Shown here piece by piece: positions 28,218-38,220 of a stretch of DNA of 64,000 nt; the stretch's first letter is position 1, and each line of letters begins with the position of its first letter. The stretch is taken from NCBI GenBank assembly GCA_000612485.1, contig CP007494.1:496001-560000 (forward strand). Direction: 5' to 3'. The notes under the pieces were generated by a model that saw only the letters and a list, made by a program, of their open reading frames with translations, was not told the DNA's origin and ran no database searches. This DNA comes from Bordetella holmesii ATCC 51541. Lineage in GTDB: Bacteria > Pseudomonadota > Gammaproteobacteria > Burkholderiales > Burkholderiaceae_B. The position numbers were made by a program, and so were the translations under genes.

Positions 28218-29873
28218 TCAAGGCGGGGTGCTGCGCGCGGCCCGATATCGCTTCAGGGCGGCCAGGGATGACGCGGTCCAGTCGCTCGGCCCGGTCAGGC
28301 TGGCCCAGGCATCCAGATAATGGTCAAAGGCGTAGACATGGCCATGCCCCTTGGGGGGTTCGACGGCGAGTACGAGGTCAAACGCCAATTGCAGAAAACT
28401 CACCACGGGAATCCACCGCATATCGGGCGAGACATCCGGTCCCAGAGGCGCCTCCATCCAGCCGGGCCGGCGCCACAGCGCATGCGGGTCAAAGAACGTC
28501 ACCGCATCGCTGGCATACTGCAGAAACACGATCCGATACTTGCCCCACGGTACCGCGGCATCGTCCAGGTGGTTGCGCTGGCTGGTAAAGCGCACGACGG
28601 ACCCATCGCCAAAAACAGGCAGCCAGGCCGGCGAGCCGGCGTTGCGGCCCTGCGTGACCGCGCGCCAGGTCGGCGTGTCAAACGGCGGCCCCGACCACAG
28701 CGCACCATCATAAGGCGCGTCGATGACCTGAAACAGGTCGTGGCTCAAGTCTGCGTTGAGTGCGCCCAGGCTCAAGCCCTGCAGGTAGAGCCGTGGCCGC
28801 TTGTCTTGCGGTAGCGTGCGCCAGTAACCATAGACGGTTGCGAACACGGCCCGTGCCGTCTCCACGCCATACTCAGGATCCGCCAGCAACGCCAGCCAGC
28901 TCAGCAGATAGGAGTACTGCACCGACACGGTTGCCACATCGCCATGCAATACATACTCAAGCGCTTCCTGGCTTTCGGGATCGACCCAGCCGGTGCCTGT
29001 GGGCGTGGCGATGACCAGATTGGCGCGTTCGAACGCCCCGATGCGCTTGAGTTCCGCCAAGGCGAGATGGGCGCAGGCCTGCGGCGTATCCGCAGAATTC
29101 AGGCCCACGTAGACACGCAAGGGTTCCAGCGCAGCCTTCCCGGTCGCCTGCGCAATGGCGGCGGCGTCGGGCCCGGCGGCGATCATCCGTCTGCCCTGCC
29201 GCCCCAGTCGCTCCCAATCGAGCAAAGAGCCCGCCCCCCCCGTCTTGCCTGCCGACTGCGGCTGGGCAATGTCGGGCTCGACCAACGCATCCAGCCCGGC
29301 ATAGAGCCGATCTGCCGACCGCATGAGGCCATGCACCAGCACGCCATTGCCCAACATCCAGAAAAACACCGCCGTCAGCACCAGGGCCGCCAAACCGGCC
29401 AAGGGCCCGGAGACGTAGCGCGACAGCTTGGCGGTCAGCCGGCGGCGCACCCAACCGAGCAGACGTGCGATCAGCAACAAGACGCCAAACGTCAGCAGCG
29501 CCAGCCCGGCCACGGTCCAAGGTCCGCCGCTATCCAGGGCGGGCATATCCATGAGCGCGCGCAGACGGTTTTGCCACTCCAACGCCCAGCGTAAGGTCAA
29601 GACCGCCAGCAACAGGCATCCGGCCCAGGTCACGGCCAACGCTCGCCTGTGCCAACATGGACTCAGCCGGGGCAGGGCCATCATCTGCCAGGCTCGTCGC
29701 ATCAACACACCCAGCCCATACCCTGCCGCCAGGCAAAACCCGCCAAGCAGCCCCTGGACCATGGGTGAACGCGGCACCAGCGAAGGCGTCAATGAGGCAG
29801 CGAACAGCAACGTGCCCAGCACCATGCCGATACCGCAAAGAGAAGAACCGTGGTTTGTCGAGTCGGAAGTCAT
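28218..29873 (-). CDS. Membrane alpha/beta-hydrolase family protein (Abhydrolase_9 type)
   Basis: A 551-residue protein. The N-terminal domain has four or five membrane helices and the diagnostic SLTPSLVPRSPMVQGLLGG motif. The C-terminal domain (from about residue 250) is an alpha/beta hydrolase with the nucleophile elbow GLSLGA after RPRLYLQ. Family members are uncharacterised, probably lipases or esterases of the envelope. ATG 29873 was chosen; an upstream in-frame GTG at 29891 is possible. No ribosome site is obvious for either. Confidence 0.87.
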   Translation of the reverse strand: MTSDSTNHGSSLCGIGMVLGTLLFAASLTPSLVPRSPMVQGLLGGFCLAAGYGLGVLMRRAWQMMALPRLSPCWHRRALAVTWAGCLLLAVLTLRWALEWQNRLRALMDMPALDSGGPWTVAGLALLTFGVLLLIARLLGWVRRRLTAKLSRYVSGPLAGLAALVLTAVFFWMLGNGVLVHGLMRSADRLYAGLDALVEPDIAQPQSAGKTGGAGSLLDWERLGRQGRRMIAAGPDAAAIAQATGKAALEPLRVYVGLNSADTPQACAHLALAELKRIGAFERANLVIATPTGTGWVDPESQEALEYVLHGDVATVSVQYSYLLSWLALLADPEYGVETARAVFATVYGYWRTLPQDKRPRLYLQGLSLGALNADLSHDLFQVIDAPYDGALWSGPPFDTPTWRAVTQGRNAGSPAWLPVFGDGSVVRFTSQRNHLDDAAVPWGKYRIVFLQYASDAVTFFDPHALWRRPGWMEAPLGPDVSPDMRWIPVVSFLQLAFDLVLAVEPPKGHGHVYAFDHYLDAWASLTGPSDWTASSLAALKRYRAARSTPP

Positions 29874-29932
29874 GAGCGCTGCACCTGGCACACTAGCGTA
29901 CCGCCATTGCGCGCCTCGGAAAAGCGGCCGCC

Positions 29933-30706
29933 TTAGCGCTCGGGCCAGTAGAACGCGTCAGGCGTGTCGCGGGCGCCAAAAATGGCCTGGCCGACACGCA
30001 CGACCGTAGCCCCTTCTTCGATGGCGATCTCATAGTCGCCGGACATCCCCATCGAGAGTTCCTCGACGTAAGGCATGCCCTGGCGCAATCGATCGCGCAA
30101 CACACGCAGCCCGGTAAAACATTGCCGCACGCGCTCTGCCTCGGTCGACAGCAGGGCAAGCGTCATGAGCCCACGCACCCGCAACGCAGAAAACGGCGCG
30201 AGATCGCGCAAGAACTACTCGACCTGGTCTGGAGCAAATCCGTACTTGCTGTCTTCACCCGAAGTATTGACCTGCACGAACACATCCAATGCGCGGCCTT
30301 CGTCCTGCAAGCGCCGCTCCAGCGCCTGCGCGACCCTCAAACTATCCAACGCCTGGAACTCCTGCGCGTAACGCGCCACGAGCCTGGCCTTGTTGGTCTG
30401 CAAATGACCGATCACCGACCAGCGCAAATCCGGCAAGTCGGCCAACGCCTCCCACTTGCGCGAGACTTCTTGCAGCTTGTTCTCGCCAAGGAACCGGCAT
30501 CCGGCGGCATAGGCCAGCCGGATGCGTGCCTCATCGACCGTTTTACTCACGGGCAACAGCCTCACACTGCCAGCAGCGCGGCCGGCGCGGTCACATGCCG
30601 CATCGATACGCGCCTGTACGGCCGCCAGATTGACCCGAAAGTCGTCCACGGTCCTGGCCTGCGGCCAACGGCCATGCAATTCATGTTGTGTCGGCGTGGC
30701 GCACAT
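29933..30706 (-). pseudogene. yggS: PLP homeostasis protein YggS/ProsC with in-frame stop
   Basis: Pyridoxal-phosphate carrier of the alanine-racemase-like fold that keeps vitamin B6 pools balanced. The PLP lysine is Lys55 in LLPVSKTVD; GENKLQE, WSVIGHLQTNKA and [10 protein letters not shown] are hallmark motifs. A TAG at 30215-30217 (codon 164) interrupts the frame between DQVE and FLRDLAPF; a CAG to TAG change explains it. Both halves are otherwise intact and in the same frame. The MocR/PtsJ-like regulator, also B6 related, lies about 100 bases upstream. Confidence 0.9.
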
Positions 30707-30807
30707 ATCACTCTACCCAAAGGATCGGCTTTTCTGGCCCGGCTAACTTTGTCATAGGACAATATAGCACGCGGCAATGCCGCCACGCGGCCACGACTTT
30801 CGGCCAA

Positions 30808-32106
30808 TCACTCTGCGGCAACCGTGCCGGCAAGACAGTCCCGCAGGTCGCGCGCCAGACGGTGGCATTGCGCGGCATCGAGCGTGGAGATGGTCAACCG
30901 CAGGCCATGGATGGCGCGTTCCACGCCAAAACCCTCCCCGGCCCGAACGGCCCACCCTCGGCGCGCCATGGCTGCAGCCTGCGCGCTATCGTCGGCGACA
31001 GGTAGCCACACATTGAGTCCGTCAGCGCCGCAGGCGCCGACCAGGCCGAACTCCAGCAACGCCTGCATCAGATTCCGTCGGCGGCGCGCATACTCCTTGC
31101 TCGCACGGGCAATCAACTGCCGTGCGCGGTCGTCAAGCAATGCCGCTTGCACCATGTCCTGCAGAAGATGACTCACCCAGTTCGTCCCTGGCGCCAGTCG
31201 CAGCCGCAGCCGTTGCGCCGTCGCAGAATCGCTGGCCACGCCCGCCACCCTGAGGTCCGGCCCCAATGCTTGGGACACCGAACGCACCAGCGCCCAGCGT
31301 GCCCGCTGGCGCCCCAACACCGAATAAAACGGCGCTTCGGCCAGCAAAGCAAAATGGTCATCGACAATCACCATGACCTGCGGATACCGCGCCAACACCC
31401 GCGACAACGCCGTGGCTCGTCTGCGGCTCAGATTGCACCCGGTGGGGTTATGCGCTCGCGGCGTCATGATGACTGCCCGCGCACCGCCGGCCAGCGCCGC
31501 CTCCAGGCCGGCAACCTGCATACCCTCCTGATCGACGGGCACCCCAACTGCCCGAAAACCGCCCAGGCGCAAAAGGTTGATGCTGCTCAGAAAGCAGGGA
31601 TCCTCGACCGCCACGCCGTCGCCTGCCACCAGGCAGGCACCCAGCAGACGTTCCATGGCATCAACCGCTCCGTGGGTAACATCCACCTCAAAATCGCCGG
31701 GGCAATCCGGCCCGAACCAGGCTCGCAAGTAGGCCTGCAGCGCCACATTGACCGTCTGCTCACCATACAAGCGGGCAGGCTGCACGGACAAACGCGGCGC
31801 GGGCAGCCAGGCGGGGTTGGGATTGCCGCTGGCAACATCCACGAGCGTGCCGCCAACCGGGGCGCCCTCCTGTTGACCGGGCCCGTCCGGCGGGCGGATC
31901 ATCGTACCCAAGCGCCCCTGGGCATGAGCAATGCCGGCTGCCACCAGGCGCTTGTAGGCAACCGCCACGGTATTGCGATTGACCCCCAACGCGGCAGCCA
32001 ACTCGCGCACGGGCGGCAAAACACTGCCCGGCGCGTACGCACCGGCCTCTACCTGCGCGCGTACGCTGTCAAAAATCTCGGCGGCCGAGCTTCTTTCTAT
32101 CGACAT
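30808..32106 (-). CDS. MocR-type regulator similar to PtsJ, lacking the PLP lysine
   Basis: A 432-residue fusion of a GntR winged helix (residues 1-70, VLPPVRELAAALGVNRNTV) and a fold-type I aminotransferase-like domain. The start MSIERSSAAEIFDSVR and the linker resemble Salmonella PtsJ, a repressor of B6 salvage. The expected Schiff-base lysine, in SxSKxLGPDLR, is Gln279 here (SVSQALGPDLR, codon CAA at 31270-31272). AHNPTG and VDDHF motifs for cofactor binding remain. ATG 32106 was preferred over 32142 by family start and a GGGGAA site. It could bind PLP non-covalently or have lost response to it. Confidence 0.87.
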   Translation of the reverse strand: MSIERSSAAEIFDSVRAQVEAGAYAPGSVLPPVRELAAALGVNRNTVAVAYKRLVAAGIAHAQGRLGTMIRPPDGPGQQEGAPVGGTLVDVASGNPNPAWLPAPRLSVQPARLYGEQTVNVALQAYLRAWFGPDCPGDFEVDVTHGAVDAMERLLGACLVAGDGVAVEDPCFLSSINLLRLGGFRAVGVPVDQEGMQVAGLEAALAGGARAVIMTPRAHNPTGCNLSRRRATALSRVLARYPQVMVIVDDHFALLAEAPFYSVLGRQRARWALVRSVSQALGPDLRVAGVASDSATAQRLRLRLAPGTNWVSHLLQDMVQAALLDDRARQLIARASKEYARRRRNLMQALLEFGLVGACGADGLNVWLPVADDSAQAAAMARRGWAVRAGEGFGVERAIHGLRLTISTLDAAQCHRLARDLRDCLAGTVAAE

Positions 32107-32256
32107 GAGTTCCCCGTTGAGTCGGGGAATTGTAGTTGTCATAGGTCAAACCGTGCCACCGAAACCCGTACACGCACGACATAAAAAAGGCGTGAGCCCG
32201 ATGTCGACTCACGCCACGGCCTCAAGAGGCGGTCACGCACCCGCGTTGGGCCTGGC

Positions 32257-33047
32257 TCAGAGTTGCTCGAACGCCTGGCTCACCAGCCGCTCTACCAGCG
32301 CGCCCACGCGGGCTGCCGCATCCTCGGCCCAGGCATAGGGATAGTGCTCCTCCATGTAGGTGGATTGGCACATTTCCAGCTGCACCGCATGCACGTTGCC
32401 AGCGGGATTTCCGTAGTGGCGAGTGATGTAGCCCCCTTGAAGCGGCCGTTGACTGCCCAACTGTAGTCCGTCTGCGTGGCCAGTTGACGCTCGATAATCT
32501 CCTGAATTCCGGGCGCGGCGCTGGCGCCCGCCGCCGTGCCGATATTCAGATCGGGCAGCTTGCCGTCAAACAGGCGTGGGATCACGCTGGCGATGGAATG
32601 CCCCTCCCACAGCAAGACCTTGCCGTGCTGTGCGCGCAGCCGATCGATCTCGGTGCGCAATTGGTCGTGATACGGCTGCCAGTACTGGATGCGGCGCGCC
32701 TCGCGCTCGTCGTCTGCAATGCTGTCACGGCCATCCAGATAAAGCGGCTGACCGTCAAAGGTCTGCGTCGGGCACAGGCCCGTCTTGGCTTGGCCGGGAT
32801 AAAGGCTCTCGTCATTGGGCGGCCGGTTCAAATCGACCACATAGCGCGAATAACGCGCCCACAGAAACGAGGCACCCAGCTTCTTACCGAAGGCATAGAG
32901 GCAATCCAGATGCCAATCCGTGTCCCCTGAACGCAACCCCAGCGGCGTCATGAGCGGCTTTTGCGTCTCGGGAATCAGGCTACCCAGATGAGGAATAGAG
33001 ATCAGCAGCGGCGCGGTGCCGGCCTCGAAATGAAAGATGTCGCTCAT
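32257..33047 (-). pseudogene. hutG: N-formylglutamate amidohydrolase, frameshifted
   Basis: Last enzyme of the five-step histidine pathway, releasing formate from N-formylglutamate. The product has LISIPHLGSLIPE, the metal-site regions SRYVVDLNRPP and LLWEGHSIAS, and NGRFKGGYITRHYGNP once the frame is restored. The break lies in the C5 run at 32432-32436 (coding G5); six G would join the frames into 263 residues. No other hut genes are adjacent. Confidence 0.88.
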
Positions 33048-33106
33048 GGATACTCTTGAAGCGGCCTGCAGGCAGGGCTTACGCAAAAAATAGTGCGTCC
33101 ATGATA

Positions 33107-33976
33107 CTAAAACGAGTCGCGGCGACGTTGTCTCTCAATAAGTGAGAAAGACAACGAGGTTTCGGCATGACCGTCATACGTGTCGGAAACCAAGGTCCGG
33201 CAAGCCCTAGCGGACGGGGCTAAATCCAGCCACGACGTATAGGCCGCCGGATCCACGCGGTCGGGTCGGAAGGTGTTGACCGGCGCCTGCTCGTCGGCAT
33301 AGCCCAAGGCCAGCGCGCACACCAGCCGCTCCTTCTGCGCGCCCAGATGCGGCAGGACAATAGAGGCGAAAGGGTTCCATGCTGCCTGAATGCAGGTGTG
33401 CAAGCCTTCGGCGCGCGCGGCGATCATGACGTTCTGCACGAACATCGCGGTATCGACCAGCGCCCCTTCCGCCATCAGACTCTCGTTGGTAAAGAATATG
33501 CCCACGGGCGCGCCGAAGAATTCGTAGTTGCACTGCATCTGCGCATGCATGCGCAGCCTGTCGCCTTTGGCGATATTCAGCACACCATACAACCCGAGTC
33601 CGCAGGCGCGCCGACGCTCCAGGTATGGCGACACCCAGGGATCGGGGTAATACTGATACTCCTCGCGGTACTGGCTGGCCAGCGCCGGATCGGCCGCCAG
33701 CGCATCGTTGGCCTCGCACACCTTGCGCGACAGCGCATCGCGGCTGGCCCCCTGCACGACATAGACCTTCCACGGCTGGATATTTGACCCCGATGGAGCC
33801 CAACTGGCCAGGCGCAGAATGCGCTCGATGGTCGCGCGCGCCACGGGCGTGCCGAGAAATTCACGGCAACAGAAACGGCTTGCTATCGCGGCTTGCACAC
33901 TGGCCGGATCGGCCACGACAGTGCTTACGGCTGGCGCCTGCAAGGCAGCGCGCATAAGTGCGGTGTCAACGGTCAT
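33107..33976 (-). CDS. Nitroreductase-family FMN oxidoreductase
   Basis: A 289-residue protein of the nitroreductase/NfnB-like family, reducing nitro compounds or quinones with NAD(P)H. FMN-binding motif FCCREFLGTPV, then WAPSGSNIQPWKVYVV, and the late ALALGYADEQAPVNTFRP are typical. The C-terminal 40 residues after YTSWLDLAP are longer than in most relatives and basic (ERQRRRDSF), possibly a read-through of the original end. ATG 33976 is the only start that fits the family's N-terminus. Confidence 0.88.
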   Translation of the reverse strand: MTVDTALMRAALQAPAVSTVVADPASVQAAIASRFCCREFLGTPVARATIERILRLASWAPSGSNIQPWKVYVVQGASRDALSRKVCEANDALAADPALASQYREEYQYYPDPWVSPYLERRRACGLGLYGVLNIAKGDRLRMHAQMQCNYEFFGAPVGIFFTNESLMAEGALVDTAMFVQNVMIAARAEGLHTCIQAAWNPFASIVLPHLGAQKERLVCALALGYADEQAPVNTFRPDRVDPAAYTSWLDLAPSARACRTLVSDTYDGHAETSLSFSLIERQRRRDSF

Positions 33977-34296
33977 CGTCTTCTCTGCGTAGGGTCGCAG
34001 GCGGCTTGCCGCCCATCGGAACAACGACGCACTCTCGCACATCACTCGGCAGGCGTCGACCCCGACCCGGCGCCGGATCCGACCGTCCATGCTACGGACG
34101 AACTCCGGCGATTTGCGCATAACTGTTCTGCATCAGAAAGGGGTAATCTCCCCTTCCGATAGAACTTACCATTGTGTAGACAACAAACACGGACGGCCGG
34201 ATGGCGCCGATTCACCCAGAGACGCCAGCCTGACTTACAAGGCCGGCCCGCAAGCGGAGGCGGGCAGACGAGGCGCCGGGGTCAGGAGACAGAACG
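33977..34296. other. 320-base intergenic region between divergent genes
   Basis: It separates the nitroreductase and a Bug receptor and should hold both promoters. I see TTGTGTAGACAA near 34173-34184, a short inverted repeat (TTGT/ACAA), but no convincing -35/-10 pair and no coding sequence. Confidence 0.4.
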
Positions 34297-35259
34297 ATGT
34301 ATATGCCCACGCGCCGCGGTTTCATCGCGGCAGGCACCCTCATGGCGCTCACCCGGCCCTTGCGCGCGGCCGCCAAGCCCGTCACGCTGATCGTTCCCTA
34401 TGCCGCAGGCGGCCCCAACGACAATTTTGCACGGCTGCTGGCCGAGGGCATGGGAGCCCGCACCGGACGCCCATTCATTGTCGAGAACAAACCTGGCGCC
34501 AACGGCATCATCGGCGCCAGCCAGGTCGCGCGCGCCGCTCCTGATGGATCCACCCTGCTGATGGGCGGCTCCGGACCTATCTCGCTGAACATCCTGTTGC
34601 GTCCTGGCCTGCAGTATGGATTCGAGAGTTTCGACTCCGTCGCCATGCTGTTTGATGGCCCGCTGACGATCAGCGTGCCGCCGCAATTGGGAGTCAGTTC
34701 GCTGCCTGATCTCGTGGCCTATGCCAGGCGGCAAGGGCGGGCGCTGACGTATGGATCGCTCGGGCCGGGCAGCGTCACGGACCTCTATGGGCTGATCCTG
34801 TCAAAGGCGCTGGACATCCCGCTGACAGCCGTTCCGTACAAAAGCACTCCCACCAGCCTGATCGACTTGATCATGGGCCGCAACGACCTGTCGTTCATGA
34901 CGCCGATTGCCTTGGCCGATCATCAAAAGGCCGGAGCGGTGAAGATTCTCACCCTCACCACGGACCGCCGTGATCCGGCGCTGCCAGACGTGCCGTGCGT
35001 CACCGAGTTGGGGTATCCCCAGCTCAAAGCCAGCTACTGGACAGCGCTGCATGCCCCCAGAGGCACCCCTGCGGCGTTAATTCACGCCTACGCCGAAGCC
35101 GCCGTCAACACCGTGCAGACCGCGTCCTTCCGGCAAATGCTGCTGACCAACGGCCAAACAGAAAAGGCCGGCGGGCCGTCAGCGTTGCAGGCCCAACTGC
35201 AGGCCGATCGCCAGTATTGGGGCAAGGTCATCAAGGACAACCATATCGTCCTCGACTGA
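34297..35259 (+). CDS. Bug/TctC-family periplasmic solute receptor (Tat-like signal)
   Basis: Receptor of 320 residues, intact. The N-terminus MYMPTRRGFIAAGTLMAL contains twin arginines followed by a hydrophobic stretch, suggesting Tat export rather than the Sec signals of most siblings. Family motifs: LIVPYAAGGPNDNFARLL, FIVENKPGANGIIGASQVA. Immediately downstream and convergent is the flavin reductase gene. Ligand unknown. Confidence 0.88.
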   Translation: MYMPTRRGFIAAGTLMALTRPLRAAAKPVTLIVPYAAGGPNDNFARLLAEGMGARTGRPFIVENKPGANGIIGASQVARAAPDGSTLLMGGSGPISLNILLRPGLQYGFESFDSVAMLFDGPLTISVPPQLGVSSLPDLVAYARRQGRALTYGSLGPGSVTDLYGLILSKALDIPLTAVPYKSTPTSLIDLIMGRNDLSFMTPIALADHQKAGAVKILTLTTDRRDPALPDVPCVTELGYPQLKASYWTALHAPRGTPAALIHAYAEAAVNTVQTASFRQMLLTNGQTEKAGGPSALQAQLQADRQYWGKVIKDNHIVLD

Positions 35260-35302
35260 GCCGTGACCGGCAAGCCCCGGGCACGTCCGCTCGGCATTCC
35301 GA

Positions 35303-36093
35303 TTATTGCAAGCGCGAGAGCCGGTGCGTGGCCGAATTGAAGTTGATGACCGGCTGCGCCGGGCGACACGTCGTCTTGCGAATCTTGCCGACGATGAGAT
35401 CGTGCGTGCCCAGCACTTCCGTGCAGACGATGTCGCACTCGATGCTGGCCAAGGCATCACCCAGCACGGGCAGGCCTTGCTCGGTCATCGCCCAGCCGCC
35501 GCTGGCAAAGCGCGCCTCGCCCTGCGGCTGGCGCAAAAAGGCCTGGATGACATCATCATGGTCCTCGCCCAGCACATTCGCTACGAAGCGGCCATTGCGC
35601 ACAAGCGCATCGCGCGCCGACGAGGTCTGCTGCACGAAGAACCCGACCATGGGCGGCTCGGCGGAGATCGACGTCAAACTCGAGACGATCATCCCCGCGA
35701 CCTGCTGACCGTCCCCGGTGCTGATCGCACTGATGCCCGCCGGCAAAGCCCGCATGGCGGCTTTGAAATCGTCGATGGACACCACTTCGTCGCGTTCGTT
35801 GACGATCATGTGCGCGCGAATGTCGCCGCGCTCGTTCACCCAGCCATGCTGGGCCGCGTAGTCGACCATGGCCGAGAAGTCGGCCTCCCATTGCGGATCG
35901 CCGGCATGCTGCGACAGAAAACGCAGCACCGACGGCGCCAGTCGAAGATGGCGTTCGTCCTCGCGCCGCCCACCCGGGCGATGGCTTGCTCCAGCCGCTC
36001 ACGAGGCTGAGGATCGGCCAGCACGTCCAGGCGCCGGAAGTCTTTCGGGTTGCGCAGGGTGATGGACCCCGCGTTGCTCAGATAGATCTGCAT
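35303..36093 (-). pseudogene. Flavin reductase (DIM6/NTAB family), frameshifted
   Basis: Two-part protein of about 263 residues: an N-terminal region of roughly 95 residues (MQIYLSNAGSITLRNPKDF...) of unknown role and an FMN-binding split-barrel domain (AAMRALPAGISAIST, VGFFVQQTSSARDAL, ANVLGEDH). The frame changes near 35938; one more C on the plus strand (G on the coding strand) gives IFDWAPSVLRF. The start is 10 bases after the monooxygenase gene at 36104, so the two probably form a flavin-dependent two-component monooxygenase. Confidence 0.87.
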
Positions 36094-36103
36094 GGCTCCC
36101 TCC

Positions 36104-37168
36104 TCAGGCGAGCGCTGCCGTGCTGCCGATTTCCTTGCGGATGGCCGGAATGATTTTGTCGCCCCAGAGTTCGATCTGCCGCAGCATGGTCTTCTGATCG
36201 AAGTCGCCGAGCTGGGTTTGCAGCGCGATGTGTTTGGGACGCAGGATGCTGATCTCTTCCAGCATCTTGTCGATGACCTCGTTGACCGATCCGACGGGCA
36301 GATTCTTGCGCAACTGTTCGAATGTGGGGTCGGTCTCGGAGGGCACTTCCTTGACCATGTAACCATCGTCGCTTTGCGCGCGGCGATACTTCAGGCTCTC
36401 GGAGATACGGCGTTGGAAACGGGCACAATCGAGATAGGCATCGATCTCGGCATTGTTGTCCGACGCATAGCCGCAACGCAGAAAACCAAACTTGACGTCC
36501 CGATCGAGATCCTTGCCGTTGTCGCTGGCCACTTTCTCCAAGCGCCCACGCAGACCCGCGATGGCCTCGTTGCCATTGAGCAGTGCAGTGACGAACAGGT
36601 TGTGGCTCTCGCGCACGCCGCGGCCCAGCGTTACCGGATTGCCCGAGGTGATCCAGATCGGCGGCATGGGATCCTGCAGACAGCGCACGGCGATCGAACT
36701 CGGAGGGATGTTCAGGTACTGCCCCTGATGCTCGAAGATCTTCTGCGTCAGGCCCTTTGGAATCACGTCCAGGAACTCATTGAAGATCGCACCGGACTCG
36801 GCGATCTGCACCCCGAAACGCTCGAACTCGAACTCCTGGTAGCCCGACCCTACACCCAGCTCCAGACGGCCGTTGGAGACGGTATCGACAAATCCGACTT
36901 CGGCCAGAAAACGCGCCGGATGATAGAGCGGGAGGATGCAGACGGCCGTACCCAGGCGAATGCGCTGCGTCTTGGCCGCGGCGTGCGCGACCGTCATCAG
37001 CGGCGAGGGCGACAACGAGTAGTTGTTGAAATGGTGCTCGGCATACCAGGCCGTGTCAAAGCCTGCCTGCTCGGCCACAACGGTCTGCTCGATGGAGTTG
37101 TTAATGACTTGCTTGGAGGACTGGTGGTAACCTCGTTGCTGCGCCAGAATGAATACGCCGAATTCCAT
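36104..37168 (-). CDS. Luciferase-like (LLM class) flavin-dependent monooxygenase
   Basis: A 354-residue TIM-barrel enzyme of the bacterial luciferase family, using reduced flavin and oxygen. Family motifs: FDTAWYAEHHF near residue 40, TQRIRLGTAVCILPLYHPARFLAE, and RLELGVGSGY. Reduced FMN is probably supplied by the reductase encoded directly downstream. Substrate not identifiable; alkanesulfonates, chelators and terpenes are used by relatives. CTAGAAT on the minus strand at 37199-37205 may be its -10 element. Confidence 0.92.
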   Translation of the reverse strand: MEFGVFILAQQRGYHQSSKQVINNSIEQTVVAEQAGFDTAWYAEHHFNNYSLSPSPLMTVAHAAAKTQRIRLGTAVCILPLYHPARFLAEVGFVDTVSNGRLELGVGSGYQEFEFERFGVQIAESGAIFNEFLDVIPKGLTQKIFEHQGQYLNIPPSSIAVRCLQDPMPPIWITSGNPVTLGRGVRESHNLFVTALLNGNEAIAGLRGRLEKVASDNGKDLDRDVKFGFLRCGYASDNNAEIDAYLDCARFQRRISESLKYRRAQSDDGYMVKEVPSETDPTFEQLRKNLPVGSVNEVIDKMLEEISILRPKHIALQTQLGDFDQKTMLRQIELWGDKIIPAIRKEIGSTAALA

Positions 37169-37266
37169 AATGTCCCCTCAATAGCGGATTTTGAGGAAAT
37201 TCTAGAGGCTGGTACCCCTGGCCGGAATACAAGAAAACGGCGTTCTGTGCTGCGAAAAGTGGAGGA

Positions 37267-38214
37267 ATGATGGACAAGCTGCGCGCGATGGAGCTTTTTC
37301 TGTCGATATCTAAAACGGAAAGCTTCTCCGAAACCGCGCGGCAGTTCGGAGTATCGGCCACTTCGGTATCTCGCATGATCACCGAATTCGAGAGCGAGCT
37401 GAACGTCAAGCTTTTGCTGCGTTCCACACGCCAGGTCGTGCTGACCGAAGCCGGCCAGGAATACGCCAGTCAGCTCGACGGCATACTCTGGAGTATCAAC
37501 GAGGCGCATCGCAATATCACGGAGATACGCTCGGCGCCCAAAGGCATCCTGCGCGTGCATTCGCGCATGATGTTTGGCCTGGGTGTATTGCCGCCGCTGG
37601 TGGCGGAGTTTCGGCAACAGTATCCGGACATCCATATCGAACTGGTGCTCTCCGAGGCCAAGACCGACCTGCGGCGCAACAACTTCGATATTGATTTCCG
37701 TATTTCTCCGCCCGTCGAAGCCGGCCTCAAGCGACGCATTCTGTTTAAAAGCGAGCGCTATCTGGTGGCCTCGCCCGCCTATCTGGCCCGCCGCAGCATG
37801 CCTGCCCAGCCCGCCGACATCGCCACACACGCCTGCCTGGCCTATCTGCTGCCGGGCGAACAGTACCGTTGGCGCTTCAAGCGCGATGACCTCATCGACG
37901 ACATACCGATCCAGCCGCGGCATGTCAGCAACAACGGCGTGGCCCTGCTGGAGCTGGCGCGGTTAGGCGAAGGGATCGCCCTGCTGAATGACTACACCGT
38001 GCAGAGCGACATCGCGCGCGGCACGCTGGCGCGCGTCTTCCCGGATTATCGCGTGACGAACACGACGTTCGAGGAGGGGATGTACGCAACCATCCTGGAC
38101 ACGGCGATGATCCCGGCCAAGATACGTCTCTTTCTGGATTTCGTGGCCGACCACGTCTCCGGGCCGGCGCTGCGCTTTAGCGCCTACAAAGCCAGCGCCG
38201 CCGGCAGCGACTGA
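37267..38214 (+). CDS. LysR-family transcriptional regulator
   Basis: A 315-residue regulator divergent from the monooxygenase-reductase operon with 98 bases between starts, the usual geometry for LysR control. The helix-turn-helix reads FLSISKTESFSETARQFGVS then TSVSRMITEFESEL. The effector domain is of the CrgA/AaeR type (GILRVHSRMMFG, YPDIHIELVLS). Likely activator or repressor of the flavin genes. Confidence 0.92.
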   Translation: MMDKLRAMELFLSISKTESFSETARQFGVSATSVSRMITEFESELNVKLLLRSTRQVVLTEAGQEYASQLDGILWSINEAHRNITEIRSAPKGILRVHSRMMFGLGVLPPLVAEFRQQYPDIHIELVLSEAKTDLRRNNFDIDFRISPPVEAGLKRRILFKSERYLVASPAYLARRSMPAQPADIATHACLAYLLPGEQYRWRFKRDDLIDDIPIQPRHVSNNGVALLELARLGEGIALLNDYTVQSDIARGTLARVFPDYRVTNTTFEEGMYATILDTAMIPAKIRLFLDFVADHVSGPALRFSAYKASAAGSD

Positions 38215-38220
38215 GCCGGA

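Noticed and set aside
34173..34184. TTGTGTAGACAA as a GntR operator
   Set aside because: The spacing between half-sites differs by one base from the FCD consensus and no GntR gene is adjacent.
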